A stretch of 64,000 bases of DNA from Histoplasma ohiense (GCA_017607445.1 JAEVHH010000006.1:2418001-2482000), one strand, 5' to 3'; positions 1 to 11,128 are shown, counted from the first letter of the stretch. Made by a program: numbers and translations. The notes: generated by a model from the letters alone, not told the origin.

Positions 1-1395
1 ATCCATGCATACATCTTTTTCAGCTTTGATGATGAATTCTAGATAGGTCATAGACTTGATCTTGAAGTCACATTTATCAATGTCCACTTGCAGTCCAGCT
101 TTATGTAGATGGTCAAGCACTTGTTGTATGTGCTTGTGGTGCTCAGTGAGCAGTCCATCAGTGAAGATCAGAATATTGTTCATGTACACTGAGACAATCT
201 TGTTGAGCAGATCTCATAGAGCCCAGTTAATGTATTTCTGAAATGTGCTCAGAGCATTCACTAATTCAAAGAGAGTCACTGTCCATTTGTATAATCTGTA
301 ATGTGTACAAAAAGCAGTTAGCCATTCATCACCTTCATTAATCCTTATCTTATAGAAGGCCACAGAGATGTCAAGCTTCATAAATCATTTTGCTTTTTCT
401 ACTCATTTGAGTGTTTCATTGATGAGTGGGAGAGGGTATCAGTCCTTCCATGTAATCTTGTTGAGTTCTCAGTAGTCAACACAGAATCATAAGCCTTCTT
501 CTGATTTCTTCATGAACAGTACAGATGCTGTGGTGGATGAGTTGCTAACACAAATGAAGTCTTTGTCCAGTAATCTGTTGAGCATTTTTCATAGAACAAG
601 AAGCTCATTGTATGACATACTGTAGAGAGGACCTCAGAGCAGTTGCAGATTCTTACTGTCTTTCTTAATGAGCTTGATCATATAATCTATACTGAGTTCT
701 TGATGAGAGGGAAGCTTTTCAGCTTCTTTCTCATCAAACACATCTGCAAAGTCTTCATATAATTTGGGTAGTTTCTTGCATGATTTCTTGAGGTCTTTGA
801 GTTCTAACTTTTCTAACACTTTTTTGATATTCACCATGCTAGCAGTGAACACTTGGACATTCTTCTTCTCATGCACTTGATGAATTAGTAGTTTGTATGC
901 TTCTGCTGATATCTGAATGAGATCAGCAGTTCTATTGACATTCTTCTTGTAAACACAGTCACCTTCTGAGAAAATAAGACAGCAGTTGCATGCATCCAAC
1001 AAGGTTCCAAATTCTGTGAGCCATGATAGGCTGAGCATTAGATTGTACTCAAGGCTTTGTATTTTGTATGCATATACATTCTTTTTCTCATGTCCTTCTA
1101 TGTTGACATTAAATCTTACCATGTTGTAGGAGGCTGATCCTCTGGGGCCATCAAATTCACTAAGCTTATACAGCTTGAGAAAGAGAATACACTGAAGCTT
1201 ATGCTTCTTGATCAGCTGGGTGTCTATAAGAGTGTAATGAAGAAAACCACTGTCTATCATTGCTTGTACATTGACTAGGCTATTTACAATAGCAGAGATC
1301 ATGATTGTGTTCACTTGCATCTTCTGCTCAAATCTTCAGCTAGCTTTCTGCTCCTTGAGCTTTTGTTCATATTTTAGAATGAGAGCTCATCTTTT
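1..1395 (-). pseudogene. A0 pol: protease and N-terminal reverse transcriptase, decayed
   Basis: This is the Pol polyprotein of a Ty3/gypsy element. Protease comes first, with an AMIDSG active-site motif near 1240-1265, followed by a linker rich in charged residues. Reverse transcriptase runs on to the window edge. The RT catalytic motif near 175-190 reads YMNN instead of YMDD, so both catalytic aspartates are lost. The best intact piece is 634-1320 (228 codons). Further stops are scattered, many at Trp positions (TGG to TGA). It is read in the -1 frame relative to gag. No function is expected without the mutations. Confidence 0.85.
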
Positions 1396-1398
1396 CCC
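1374..1398 (-). promoter_or_regulatory. Predicted -1 frameshift signal, A0
   Basis: The minus strand carries the slippery heptamer GGGAAAA (1392-1398) in the gag frame. It is followed after a few bases by a GAGCTCTCATTC arm that can pair with a downstream GAAC-rich arm. The gag stop falls in the loop. This is the same arrangement as in A1, A3 and A0b. Confidence 0.6.
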
Positions 1399-2387
1399 TG
1401 TTCTTGCCTGTTCATGAGCAACACAGCATTCACACACATGAGCAGTTTACTCAGAGCAATTGTATTTGAACATTGGTTTGTGAAGTGCTCTGACTTGTTG
1501 CAGTGTATGCAGACTTCTCTGATGATTTGATCAGCAGTATTCTTCTCTGAGATGTTGAGGATCCTCAGACAACTTGCATTTATGTGTGAGACTCAGTTCA
1601 TTGATTCTGGTTCAGAGGTGGGGGGCACTGCAGAGCAGTTCAGAGTGTACACATTTGTTCAACAGAATCCTCTACAATTTTGGAGTGCACAGAACTGAGA
1701 CAGATCATTGTTCAACAGACAAAGATCAGTGCAGAATTCACTGTATATTGAGAGCTTCAGACACTCTACACTTCAGTTATGCAATTGGAAGTTCAAGTTC
1801 TTGAACAACATATTGATCTTGACAGTGTCATCCCAGTCTTACCCATCTGCTTCTAGAAGCTTGCAATTGAATTCAGAAAGATAAGTTGTCAACACAATAT
1901 TTATCTGACAAGTTCAATTAAATCAGTCTAACATCTTGGCTTGAAGTGTAGAATTGAGGAAGAGAGAGTCAAGTTGTTGAAAGACTAGCTCTGACATACA
2001 CTGATGATTCTGACAATGGCTCATCCAGGGTTGGAATTTTGCTAACACATCACCATTCAATCTGCTATGAATATACCACACTTGATTGAATAGCGAGTCT
2101 ATTGCTTGTTCATCAATGTCCAATTTGGCATTCACTTTTGACTTCCACACAAGATAGAGTGCTAGATCTTTCTTGTATTTGTTGAGAATTGGAAGCTTCT
2201 CTCTTGAAGGCTTTTTGTGAGGCGTGGGTGTAGAAGGAACAGTGAACACAGAAGTGCTTATTTCAGCAAGTCATCATTGCAATTCAGTCATCTGTAGCAT
2301 CTGTTGCTGAAGGATGCTTCATAGGTCTAAGTTGTTGTCCACTGCATTCAGATGCAGCAGATGTTTGTAGAATTATTCATAGTTCAT
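1374..2387 (-). pseudogene. A0 gag (capsid/nucleocapsid), decayed
   Basis: Gag-like protein of 338 codons starting with ATG at 2387 (MNYxxF...) and ending with TAA at 1374-1376. The length of 1014 bp is identical to the gag of A1, A2, A3, A6 and A0b, so decay has been by substitution only. The N-terminal part has a Gln-rich segment. The core carries the EKLxILNKYKxDLALYLVWK motif region (about 2120-2200). A nucleocapsid zinc knuckle of CX2CX4HX4C type lies near the C terminus in the better copies. Several in-frame stops interrupt it. Confidence 0.8.
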
Positions 2388-2782
2388 TTTGATATCTAAG
2401 AATATGTAATAATAATAAAAGAAAAGGAATACTTGTAGACACTTGGTCCTCTCACAGGCACTATTCACAGTGTTGCAGTGCTAAGCTTGATCAAGCTTCT
2501 TCATGAATGCTATTCACAGCATTACAGTTTGTAGGCACTCAGGCCTCATAGAACATGATTGATTGTGTTTCAGACACTTAGACACAACAGTCTATATAAC
2601 TAATGATAGAAGCACTTGAGCCCACAAGGGATCTCTTGTAACAACTAGACACTCAGGCCTGTAAACAACACACTCGGGCGTAAGAACTGGTAACAAGGCA
2701 CTCAGGCCTTAAACAACACACTCAGGCATAAGAACTAATAACAAGACACTCAGGTCTAAAACACAGAAGAATCAATTCATAA
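2388..2782 (-). other. A0 leader with repeated GAGTGT motif and primer-binding site
   Basis: Untranslated leader between LTR and gag. On the minus strand it repeats a short motif (consensus close to CCYGAGTGTCT) many times, together with a repeated AAGAACT-rich segment (about 2640-2765 on the plus strand). The 13 bases touching the LTR (2770-2782) are complementary to a 13-base segment inside the LTR (2832-2844), the predicted self-primer site. Confidence 0.65.
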
Positions 2783-3253
2783 TGTAATGAGTGTACTTTG
2801 ATTAACAATTTGGTACTATCCTAATTACAGATTATGAATTGATTAAGGAAAGAAAGAGAAAAGAAATCAGAAGAAAAGGTTGTACAAAGAGGGTTCTTAT
2901 AGAGAAAAGTTCAGAGTGGAAGAATATCAGAAGCTGCTCCACAGTGGAGCACAGAGTGGAAGAACATTAAGAGATACACATAAGAATCATTAGAAGTTAC
3001 ACAAGCACAGAATGTGGAGTGAAGGAATCATTAAGAGCTACACAGAAGAATTGTTAGAGACTACATGAGTGCAGAACACAGAGTGGGAGAATGTAAGAAG
3101 CTACACAGAAGAATTGTTAGAAACTATACAAGTGCGGAGCATGGAGTGGAAGAACATCGAGGGTTACATGAGGTCACAACAGCCAGAAACGAGCGGGTGC
3201 AGGAGGGGAGTTGGTTGCGTAAGTTAATTACTAACGGGTGCTAATCCGTCACA
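2783..3253 (-). repeat. A0 5' LTR (471 bp)
   Basis: On the plus strand it begins TGTAATGAG and ends CCGTCACA, so in element orientation it runs TGTGACGG...TTACA. It contains a TATA-like box in the rc of TTATAGAG, a CT-rich block, and several copies of a tandem repeat of about 63 bp. The outer end (about 3180-3253) keeps CpG and GG dinucleotides that are mutated elsewhere. Confidence 0.9.
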
Positions 3254-4460
3254 AGATGATCTCATTGAGCAGATCTTATAGAGCTCAGTTAATGTATTTC
3301 TGAAACATATTCAGAGTGTTCACTAATTCAAAGAGGGTCACTGTTTATTCATATAATTCATAATATGTATGAAAGACAGTTAGTCATTCATCATCTTCAT
3401 TAATTCTTATCTTGTAGAAGGCTGCAGAGATGTCAAGTTTTGTAAATCATTTTACTTTTTCTATCTGTTTGAGTGTTTCATTGATGAGTGGAAGAGAGTA
3501 TTGATTCTTTCATGTAATCTTGTTGAGTTCTTGATAATTAATGCAGAATTGTAAGTCTTCTTCTGATTTCTTTGCAAACAGTACAGATGCTGCAGTGAAT
3601 GAGTTGCTAACACAAATAAAGTCTTTGTCTAGTAATTTATTGAGTGTTTTTTATAGAACAAAAAGTTTGTTGTGTGATATATTGTAGAGAGAATCTCAGA
3701 GTGATTGTGAGTTCTTATTGTTTTTCTTGATGAGCTTGATTATATAATCTATACTGAGTTTTTGATGAGAGGGAAGCTTCTCAGCTTCTTTCTCATTGAA
3801 TATATCTGTGAAGTCTTTGTATAATTTGAGTAGTTTTTTGTATGATTTCTTGAGATCTTTGAGTTCTAACTTTTCTAACACTTTTTTGATATCTGTCATA
3901 CTAGCAGCAAACACTTGAACATTCTTCTTCTCATGTGTTTGATGAATTAGTAGTTTGTACACTTTCACTGATATCTGAATGAGATCAGTGATTCTATCAA
4001 TGTCTTTCTTGTAAACACAATCATCTTCTGAGAAAATAAGATAGTAGTTGTGTGTATTCAACAAGGTTTCAAATTCTGTGAGCTATGATAGACTGAGCAT
4101 TAGATTGTATTCAAGATCTTGTATTTTATATGCATATACATTCTTTTTCTCATATTCTTCTACATTGACATTAAATCTTACCATGTTGTAGAAGACAGAT
4201 TCTCTGAGACTGTCAAATCCACTGAGTTTATATAATTTGAGAAAGAGAATATACTGAAGCTTATACTTCTCAATCAGCTGAGTGTCTATAAGAGTGTAAT
4301 GAAGAAAACCACTGTCTATCATTGCTCATATATTGACTAGATTATTTACAATAATAGAGATTATAATTGTGTTCACTTACATCTTCTACTCAAATCTTCA
4401 GCTAGCTTTCTGCTTCTTGAGCTTTTATCTATATTTTAGAGTGAGAGCTCATCTTTTCCC
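3254..4460 (-). pseudogene. A0b pol: protease and start of RT, decayed
   Basis: Protease region with the MIDSG motif at the start of the 4083-4322 reading frame, then the Pol linker (3696-4064) and the start of reverse transcriptase. The 3254 junction falls within RT, just upstream of the catalytic motif. The frame is kept throughout, and all breaks are stop substitutions. Confidence 0.82.
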
Positions 4461-5449
4461 TGTTCTTGTCTATCCACAGACAACACAGTGTTTACACATG
4501 TGAGGGGTTTTCTCAGAGTGATTGCATTCAGATATTGATTTGCAAAGTACTCTGACTTATTACAGTGTATGCAGACTTCTCTGATGATTCAGTCAGCAGC
4601 ATTCTTCTCTGAGATGTTGAGAATTCTTGAGTGATTTGTGTTTATATATGAGACTCAGTTTATTGATTCTGGTTTGGAGATGAAGAATGCTGCAGAGTGG
4701 TTTGAAGTGTATATATTTATTTGATGAAATTCTCTGCAATTTTGAAATGTGTGAAACTGAGACAGATCATTATTCAACAGATGAAGATCAGCACAGAATT
4801 TGCTGTATATTAAAAGCTTCAGATGCTCTATATTTTGATTATGCAACTGAAAGTTTAAGTTCTTGAACAATATATTGATCTTGACAGTATTGTCCCAGTC
4901 TTGCTCATCTGCTTCTAGAAGCTTGTGATCAAATTCAGAAAGATAAATTGTCAATACAACATTCATCTGATGAGTTTGATTAAGCCAGTCTAATGTCTTG
5001 ACTTGAAGTGTAGAATTGAGAAAGAGAGAGTCAAGTTGTTGAAAGACTAGCTCTGATATACACTGATGATTCTGACAATGATTTATTCAGAGTTGAAATT
5101 TTGCTAATATGTTGCCATTCAATCTGCTATGAATATACCACACTTGATTGAATAGCAAGTCTATTGCTTGTTCATTGATGTTCAATTTGATGTTCACTTT
5201 TGACTTTCATATAAGATAGAGTGCTAGGTTTTTCTTGTATTTGTCAAGGATTGAGAGCTTCTCTCTTGGAGGCTTCTTGTGAGATGTGAGTGTAGAAGAA
5301 ATGATGAATGTGAAAGTGCTCATCTCAGCAAGTCATTGTTGTAATTCAGTCATCTGTAGTGTCTGCTGCTGAAGAATACTTTGTAGGTCTAAGTTATTGT
5401 CTGCTGTGTTTGAGTGTGATGGGTGTTTGTAGAATTGTTTGTAGTTCAT
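4436..5449 (-). pseudogene. A0b gag, decayed
   Basis: Gag of 338 codons, ATG at 5449 and TAA at 4436-4438, the same 1014-bp length as the other copies. The longest surviving piece (4655-4966) covers the central capsid-like region. The zinc knuckle lies near 4540-4580. An intact GGGAAAA slippery heptamer (4454-4460, minus) precedes the gag stop. Confidence 0.8.
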
Positions 5450-6308
5450 TTTGATATCTAAGAACATATAATAATAAAAAAAAAGAAAAAGAAATACTTA
5501 TAGACATTTGATTCTCTCACAGATACTATTTGCAGTGTTGCAATGCTAAGCTTTATCAAACTTCTTCATGAATGCTATTTACAGTGTTATGGTTTGTAGA
5601 CACTCAGACCTTGTAGAATATGATTGATTGTGTCTCAGACACTTAGACACAACAGTCTATATAACTAATGATAAGAGCACTCAGACTCATGAGAGATCTC
5701 TTGTAATGACTAGACACTCAGATCTGTAAACAACATACTCAGATGTAAGAACTGATAATAATACACTTGAGTGTAAGAACTAATAATGAAACACTCAGAT
5801 CTTAAATACAGAAGAATCAATTTGTAATATAATGAGTGTACTTCAATTAACAATCTAGCACTATTCTAATACAGATTACAAATTGATTAAAAAAAGAAAG
5901 AGAAAAGAAATCAGAAGAAAAGATTGTATGAAGAAGATTTTTATAGAGAAAAGTTCAGAGTGAAAGAATATCAGAAACTGCTTCACAGTGAAGTGTGAAG
6001 CAGAAGAATGTTAAGAGCTATATAAAAGAATTGTTAGAAACTATACAAGTGCAGAGTGTGAAGTGAGAGAATCATTGAGAGCTATATAGAAGAATTGTTA
6101 GAGACTATATAAGTGCAGAATATGAAGTGAGAGAATGTTAGAAGCTACACAGAAGAATTGTTAGAGACTATATAAGTGCAGAACACAGAGTGAAAGAATG
6201 TTAGAAATTATATAGAAGAATTGTTAGAGACTTTGTGAGTGCAGAGCACAGAGTGGAAGAATGTTAAGAGCTATATGAAAGAATTGTTAGAAACTATGCA
6301 AGCATGAA

Positions 6309-7781
6309 TAGACTGGCTGTGTGACCATGCATGGAACTGGGACTAAATATTTCTTCAGTTCCATTATCAAATTTCTTAGTTCTGGTCCCATATAGTGTTT
6401 ATTAAATTAGTCACTTTACACTGTTTATATTATAAATCTAGTCCCAGATCATGTTCTTCTTATAAATTACTGATTCTGGTCCCATTTGGTCCCATTTTGT
6501 TAAAATGGGATCAAATGGGACCATGATTTACCCTATATAGATGATATAATGCTATGAGTGTTACCAAAAATCATTACCTATCAAAAGAAGTTTAGTGTAT
6601 TTATGCTCTAGTTCTATTTTGAACTAGTAATGATAGTGATAGATAGATTCGCCGCGGTAGATAGGTTGGCAGCGATAGATTAGCAGCGATAGATTAGCAG
6701 CGATAGATTAGCAGCGATAGATTAGCAGCGATAGATAGATTGGCAGTGATAGATAGGTTGGCAGCGATAGATTAGCAGTGATAGATAGCTTAGTAGTGAG
6801 GGATAGCTTAGCAGCGAGGGATAGCTTAGCAGTGAGGGATAGCTTAGCAGCGAGAGATAGCTTAGCAGTGAGGGATAGCTTAGCAGCGAGGGATAGCTTG
6901 GCAGCGGCGATAGATTAGCAGCAATAGATAGATTGGCAGTGGTAGATAAATTGGCAGCGATAGATAGGTTGGCAGCGATAGATAGGTTGGCAGCGATAGC
7001 TTAGCAGCGAGGGATAGCTTAGCAGCGAGGGATAGCTTAGCAGCGAGGGATAGCTTAGCAGCGAGGGATAGCTTAGCAGCGAGGGATAGCTTAGCAGCGA
7101 GGGATAGATTGACAGCAGCGATAGATTAGCAGCAATAGATAGATTGGCAGTGGTAGATAAATTGGCAGCGATAGATAGGTTGGCAGCGATAGATAGGTTG
7201 GCAGCGATAGCTTAGCAGCGAGGGATAGCTTAGCAGCGAGGGATAGCTTAGCAGCGAGGGATAGCTTAGCAGCGAGGGATAGATTGACAGCAGCGATAGA
7301 TTAGCAGCAATAGATAGATTGGCAGTGGTAGATAAATTGGCAGCGATAGATAGGTTGGCAGCGATAGATAGGTTGGCAGCGATAGCTTAGCAGCGAGGGA
7401 TAGCTTAGCAGCGGCGATAGATTAGCAGCAGTAGATAGGTTGGCAGGGGCAAATTGGTTGACAGCACTAGATAGGGATGATATCTCCACCAATCATATCA
7501 TCAGATTGATATCTAAGATATGTATTATATAATCATCAGAACAGGACCAAACCTCAGTCAAAATCATAGTCAGTCTCAGATCATGTTCTTATTTTTGATA
7601 GTCAGTCACTTTACATGAAATATCAAGATTTATTAGTCTCATTTCACTCATGTTCTAATAATTCTAGTCACTTTACACTCCCATTCTGATTCTGGTCTCA
7701 CTGAAAATCACGCCAAGAAATGGACTGGGACCAAACCAAACCAAATCAAACATGAAATTCATGGTCCCACCGGCCAGTCTA
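6309..7781 (+). mobile_element. hAT-type MITE with internal minisatellite, copy 1 (1473 bp)
   Basis: Starts TAGACTGGCTG and ends with the inverted form CCGGCCAGTCTA. It is flanked by AGCATGAA (6301-6308) and AGCATGGA (7782-7789), an 8-bp duplication with one G/A difference. The imperfect inverted termini also share a GACCATG block. An 8-bp duplication is typical of hAT transposition. There is no coding capacity. Most of the interior is a minisatellite, and the left end contains a palindrome of about 47 bp. Confidence 0.88.
6631..7475 (+). repeat. GATAG-TTAGCAGCGA minisatellite, MITE copy 1
   Basis: Array of about 14-18 bp units of the types GATAGATTAGCAGC, GATAGCTTAGCAGCGAGG and GATAGATTGGCAG. 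It also shows a higher-order repeat (a block of about 170-190 bp ending in GATTGACAGCAGCG recurs). Most CpG and GG are intact, unlike the surrounding LTR, though some units show CG to TG changes. Confidence 0.9.
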
Positions 7782-7904
7782 AGCATGGAGCACAGAGTGG
7801 AAGAACATCGAGGGTTATGTGAGATCACAACAGCCAGAAACAAGTGGGTGCAGAAGAGGAGTTGATTGTGTAAGTTAATTACTAATGAGTGCTAATCCAT
7901 CACA

Positions 7905-9204
7905 CACAGCAAGCTCAGCAAGCTCAGCAGATTCTGAAGATTCAGTAACTTATATCATTCATCAATTCATTTGTATTCAATTTTCAGCAATTTCAGCAGC
8001 TTATCAGCTCATCTACACTCATTCTTCAACAGTTATATCAGCAGTTCATCAATGTATGAATATCAGAATATAGACTACAATTATTGATTGAATAAATCAT
8101 TAGAAATAACAGCAGAGTTGTTGCACAGCTGTGAAAAATAAAATTCAAAAAAGATATAATACTATATCAGAAGAACTTTGAATCTCAGTTAAAAAAAATA
8201 ATAAATATAAAATCAGTATTCACCCACAGCTGTGATATTAAAATCAATTCATTATACAGTTTATATAAGAAAAGTTATAATTTGTTTGTTGAATGTATTA
8301 TAATCTCTGATATATTGAAGAAGATCTGTGTGAATTGTTATTACAATTCACTAAACAAATACTATAGCTTACAGTCTGATAAGTAATGAATTGTCTCTAT
8401 TACATTGTAAGAAATAGTTTTAGATATAATTATGAGAGTAATGTGAAATACATATGTAGAATATTAAGAAAGTAGCAATCTCTATTATTCTAAGTTAATT
8501 GCTGATCTTCTAAGATTTATAGATATCAGTGAATATTATATAGACAATGTTGCTATTATATTTTATTTTTCATATTCTATATCTTTCTATTGTTATATAG
8601 CTATTTTCTAATATAGATATTTCTGTTGCATCTATTACAATTATCTCTCTTTCTCAAAGGCCTGATTTTCAGAGCTTCTTATTGTAATTATATGAAGTTT
8701 ATAGTGTATATTGCATGATTGATGTTGTATAAAGTTCACAGAATTGAGCTGAATTAATTGTTGAGATTAATTTCAAAATACTGCTGTTTCAGAAGAATAT
8801 TTTTCCATCTCTGATGTTATTGCAGTTCAATTATAATTTAGATACAATCTCTGAATCTCTTTTCTTTAACTTCTACATCAAAAATCATACTATAATGAAA
8901 TTGTCACCAACATCATTATCAACAATTTTTTATTAAAAAAGAATATATTAATTTATCAAACAAAGTACACTGTATTCTTCTATGTGATTTTTATTGTGAA
9001 ATTTGAAGTTTTGATTGTGTGATTGTGTTTTTTATTTTGAGTTGAGTTTTGTGTTGTTGCAATCTCTTTGATCAATATTTTAATATTGATTTTAATCTTC
9101 AATATCTGTTTTTCTTTTTTGTTGCTTTTGCTTCTTCTTCTTCTTTGAACAAGATCTTGATACTAATTTTAAAATTATAATAGAAAATCAGAATCAGCTG
9201 TTTC
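7905..9204. other. Unassigned AT-rich sequence, no gene recognised
   Basis: No family-A, family-B, LINE or hAT similarity that I can see. It begins with short CAGCAAGCT repeats (7905-7925), then becomes AT-rich with normal TpA content. The only plus ORF (7885-8073) starts inside the LTR and is unconvincing. Before A1 inserted, this sequence was continuous with 15223-15849, since both sides carry GTTTC. Confidence 0.6.
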
Positions 9205-9738
9205 TGTGATGGGTTAGCATCTGTTAGTAATCAACTTACGCAATCAACTCCCCTTCTGCACCTGCTCATTTCTGATCACTGTGATCTCATGTAATCCTCA
9301 ATGTTCTTCCACTTCATGCTCTGTGCTTGCATAGTTTCTAACAATTCTTCTATATAGCTCTTAATGTTCTTCTGCTCTGTGCTCTGCACTTGTGTAGTCT
9401 CTAATGATTCTTCCATGTAGCTTCTAACATTCTTCTGCTCTGTGTTTCATGCTTGTGTAGTCTCTAACAATTCTTCCACATAGCTCTCAATGATTCCTCC
9501 ATCTCACACTCCACACTTGTATAGTCTCTAATGATTCTTATGCATACCTCTTAATGTTCTTCCACTCTGTGCTTCACTGTGAAGTGGCTTCTGATATTCT
9601 TCTGCTCTGAACTTTTCTCTATAAGAACCCTCTTTGTATGACTCTTTCTTCTGATTTCTTTTCTCTTTCTTTCCTTAATCAATTCATAATCTGTAATTAG
9701 AATAGTATCAAATCATTAATTGAAGTACATCTGTTACA
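9205..9738 (+). repeat. A1 5' LTR (534 bp)
   Basis: Runs from TGTGATGGG to CTGTTACA. It contains five tandem units of about 63 bp (about 9290-9600; consensus around TAGTCTCTAACRATTCTTC...). These are followed by a small inverted repeat (CTTCAC-T-GTGAAG), a TATA-like box, a pyrimidine tract and the self-primer segment. Confidence 0.93.
9620..9689 (+). promoter_or_regulatory. Predicted promoter and transcription start of A1
   Basis: TATAAGAA at 9620-9627 is followed by a long CT-rich tract (about 9645-9675) and then AATCAATTCATAA (9677-9689). Fungal start sites often follow CT-rich blocks. If the RNA starts near 9677, its 5' end would be able to pair with the bases just after the LTR. The same order is present in all family-A LTRs here. 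Confidence 0.5.
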
Positions 9739-9751
9739 TTATGAATTGATT
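9739..9751 (+). other. A1 primer-binding site, self-priming type
   Basis: TTATGAATTGATT directly follows the 5' LTR and is the exact reverse complement of 9677-9689 within the LTR. It does not resemble a tRNA 3' end (no TGG start). This matches the Tf1/sushi type of priming, in which the 5' end of the element's own mRNA anneals next to the LTR. Confidence 0.65.
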
Positions 9752-10114
9752 CTTCTGTGTTTAAGATTCAAGTGTCTTGTTATTAGTTCTTACATCTGAG
9801 TGTGTTGTTATCAGTTCTTACATCTGAGTGTGTTGTTTACAGATCTGAGTGTCTAGTCATTACAAGAGATCCCTTGTGGATCTGAGTGCTCTTATTGTTA
9901 GTTATATAGACTGTTGTGTCTAAGTGTCTGAAACACAATTGACTGTGTTCTACAAGACCCAAGTGTCTACAAATCATAATGCTGTGAATAGTGTTCACAA
10001 AGAAGCTTGATCAAGCTTAGTGCTGCAACACTGTGAATAGTGCCTGTGAGAGGACTGAGTGTCTACAAGTATTCCTTTTCTTTTTTTTATTATTATATAT
10101 TCTTAGATATTGAA
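9752..10114 (+). other. A1 leader with about eight GAGTGT-type motifs
   Basis: Untranslated leader. About eight copies of a YYGAGTGTCT-like motif recur (for example near 9766, 9796, 9821, 9841, 9875, 9933, 9960 and 10052), along with a repeated AGTTCTTACATCTGAGTGTG segment. An AAGCTTGATCAAGCTT palindrome lies at about 10002-10018. The role is unknown; packaging or translation control are possibilities. Confidence 0.5.
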
Positions 10115-11128
10115 ATGAACTACAAGCAATTCTATGAACACCCACCACATCTGAACATGATGGATGATAACTTAGATCTACAAAGCATTCTTCAGCAGCA
10201 GATGCTACAGATGACTGAATTGCAATGATGACTTACTGAGATGAGCACTTCTGTGTTCACCATTTCTTCTACACCCACACCTCATGAAAAACCTTCAAGA
10301 GAGAAGCTTTCAATCCTCAATAAATACAAAGAAGATCTAGCACTCTATCTTGTGTGGAAGTCAAAAGTGAACATCAAATTGAACATTGATGAATGAGCAA
10401 TAGACTCACTATTCAATCAAGCATGATATATTCATAGCAGATTGAATGATGATGCATTAGCAAAATTTCAATCCTGAATGAGCCATTGTCAGAATCACCA
10501 GCATATACCAGAGCTAGTCTTTTGACAACTCAACTCCCTCTTTCTCAATCCTATGCTTCAAGCCAAGGCATTAGACTGACTTAATCAAACTTATCAGATG
10601 GATGTTGTGTTGGCAACTTATCTTTCTGAATTCAATCACAAGCTTCTAGAAGCAGATGGGTAAGACTGAGATGATGCTGTCAAGATCAACATGTTGTTCA
10701 AGAACTTGAACTTTCAGTTGCATAATTGAAGTATAGAGTATTCAAAGCTCTCAATATACAGTGAATTCTGTGCTGATTTTTGTCTGTTGAACAATGATCT
10801 GTCTCAGTTTCACACACTTTAAAATTGCAGAGAATTCTGCTGAACAAATGTGTATGCTCTGAACTGCTCTGCAGCACCCCCCACCTCTGAATCAGAATCA
10901 ATGAACTGAGTCCCACATATAAATGCAAGTCATCTGAGAATCCTCAATGTCTCAGAGAAGAACACTGCTAACTGAATCATCAGAGAAGTCTGCATACACT
11001 GCAACAAGTCAGAGCACTTTGCAAATCAATGTTCAAATACAATTGCTCTGAGTAAACCCCTCACATATGTAAACACTGTGTCACCTGCGGATAGGCAAGA
11101 ACAGGGAAAAGACAAGCTCTCACTCTAA
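10115..11128 (+). pseudogene. A1 gag, decayed
   Basis: 338 codons from ATG (10115) to TAA (11126-11128). The N terminus has a Gln-rich helix (LQQQMLQM). The capsid-like core follows, with EKLSILNKYK and LALYLVWKSK (about 10300-10365) and FNQAxYIHSRLN (about 10415-10445). The nucleocapsid zinc knuckle is CIHCNKSEHFANQC (about 10990-11032). Internal stops are mainly TGA or TAA. The frame is unbroken over the whole length, so losses are substitutions only. Confidence 0.85.

Larger units (their letters stand above)
1..3253 (-). mobile_element. Family-A Ty3/gypsy chromovirus copy A0, 5' part
   Basis: Reverse-strand LTR retrotransposon entering from the left window edge. Reading from right to left it has a 5' LTR (2783-3253), a primer-binding site directly next to the LTR, a leader, gag and the first part of pol as far as reverse transcriptase. 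The integrase end and the 3' LTR lie outside the window. It is inserted in the pol region of copy A0b, because the sequence from 3254 onward is reverse-strand RT homologous to the interior of other copies. The right-hand target duplication should be AGATG (3254-3258); its partner is off-window. Confidence 0.9.
3254..7904 (-). mobile_element. Family-A copy A0b, 5' portion
   Basis: Second reverse-strand family-A element. A0 inserted in its RT region, so only the 5' part is visible here: pol from 3254, gag, leader and 5' LTR. Its LTR is interrupted by a MITE (6309-7781). The sequence right of 7904 is unrelated to the family; the expected 5-bp duplication there would be CACAG, with the partner off-window. 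Confidence 0.87.
5828..7904 (-). repeat. A0b 5' LTR, split by a MITE
   Basis: LTR from 5828 (TATAATGAG, a mutated TGTAACGGG) to 7904 (CCATCACA). Removing the MITE and one copy of its 8-bp duplication restores a family-A LTR with about five or six 63-bp repeat units (about 5950-6300). The primer-binding complement lies just to the left, at 5815-5827. Confidence 0.87.

Noticed and set aside
6631..7475. CRISPR-like array, and Cys/Tyr-rich ORFs at 7301-7492, 32346-32552 and 47609-47800
   Set aside because: Units are 14-18 bp, contiguous and variable without spacers. The ORFs are translations of the minisatellite.
10002..10018. AAGCTTGATCAAGCTT palindrome as an attachment or operator site
   Set aside because: It is part of the family-A leader, recurs in other copies only in degraded form, and has no link to a known site.
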